Assembly (NCBI GenBank): GCA_964496575.1
Contig: CAZCAC010000072.1
Span: 1 to 43,062 of the forward strand
DNA length: 43,062 bases
Reading direction: 5' to 3'
From: CAZCAC01 sp964496575
Lineage (GTDB): Bacteria > Planctomycetota > UBA1135 > GCA-002686595
Part shown: in pieces, positions 42,991 through 43,062 of the stretch
Numbering within the stretch: the stretch's first letter is position 1
How the letters are laid out: the number at the start of each line of letters is the position of its first letter
Notes under the pieces: generated by a model
What the model was told of the DNA's origin: nothing
The model's input: the letters and a program-made list of their open reading frames with translations, nothing else
Databases searched by the model: none
Position numbers and translations under genes: made by a program

Positions 42991-43062
42991 AACCACAGAG
43001 AGAAGAGCCAGAACCAGAACCAGAGAATTAACCACAGAGGACACAGAGTTCACAGAGATCAG
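42991..43062. repeat. Dispersed intergenic repeat built on ACCACAGAG/ACACAGAG units
   Basis: AACCACAGAG occurs at 42991-43000 and again as ACCACAGAGG at 43031-43040, followed by ACACAGAG and CACAGAG. A short CAGAACCAGAACCAGAG run lies between. AT-richer, purine-biased repeats with an AACCACAGAGG-ACACAGAG core are common between genes of many bacteria. The element continues past the window edge. Confidence 0.65.

Noticed and set aside
42991..43062. CRISPR array at the right end
   Set aside because: The CACAGAG units are too short and irregularly spaced, have no spacers of constant length, and no cas gene is near.

Overview
The window looks like chromosomal DNA from a high-GC, Gram-negative environmental bacterium, most probably a member of the Planctomycetota. 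The assignment rests on content, not on a marker gene: large exported proteins sharing a Cys-rich C-terminal domain that begins Y-C-x-G-D and contains C-P-C-G-N, an ECF sigma factor overlapping a Ser/Thr kinase with a beta-propeller ectodomain, a VPS10/sortilin-like propeller, S9 peptidases and many signal peptides. No rRNA, tRNA, CRISPR array or intact transposase gene was seen.

Region 1 (1-5450) is a plus-strand array of four exported proteins. Their N-terminal modules differ (unknown, LamG jelly-roll, propeller-like, PPC plus C-type lectin) but they share the C-terminal domain. The first copy is cut by a 203-bp MITE-like element and the second has its signal peptide in a different frame from the rest. 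Copies 2-4 are each followed by a related trailer and GC-rich hairpin; copies 3 and 4 also share an upstream element. Region 2 (5496-9200) is a LysR regulator divergent from aconitase B, with a dyad between them. Region 3 (9319-14991) holds two exported proteins of unknown function and a sortilin-like propeller with an embedded PDZ domain.

Region 4 (14993-17926) holds a flavodoxin-fold oxidoreductase, the last 77 codons of a beta-galactosidase without the rest of the gene, a run of six inverted repeats, a tandem-GNAT gene split by an in-frame TAG, and a zinc-ribbon membrane protein. Region 5 (17933-24128, minus strand) has a DmeF-type cation exporter, a GT39-like/TPR membrane protein with an exported helical protein, an aminotransferase and a coiled-coil protein. 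Region 6 (24268-32053) has a small unknown protein, a lipoprotein that is essentially the SecD periplasmic domain alone, an overlapping sigma/kinase pair, and a secreted FG-GAP protein that carries a divergent copy of the array's C-terminal domain.

Region 7 (32054-43062) contains a 31-bp inverted repeat, a serine hydrolase gene split by a second in-frame TAG, two divergent S9 peptidases, a Tat-exported GH116-like glycosidase with an inserted beta-sandwich domain, and a repeat at the right edge. Overall this is secretory and degradative accessory DNA around one housekeeping gene (acnB). Five loci are broken or remnant: a MITE insertion, a frameshift, two nonsense codons and a beheaded lacZ-type gene. 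The most interesting signals are the C-terminal domain family with its trailers, the stand-alone SecD-domain lipoprotein beside the sigma/kinase/FG-GAP cluster, and the mobile or structured intergenic elements.
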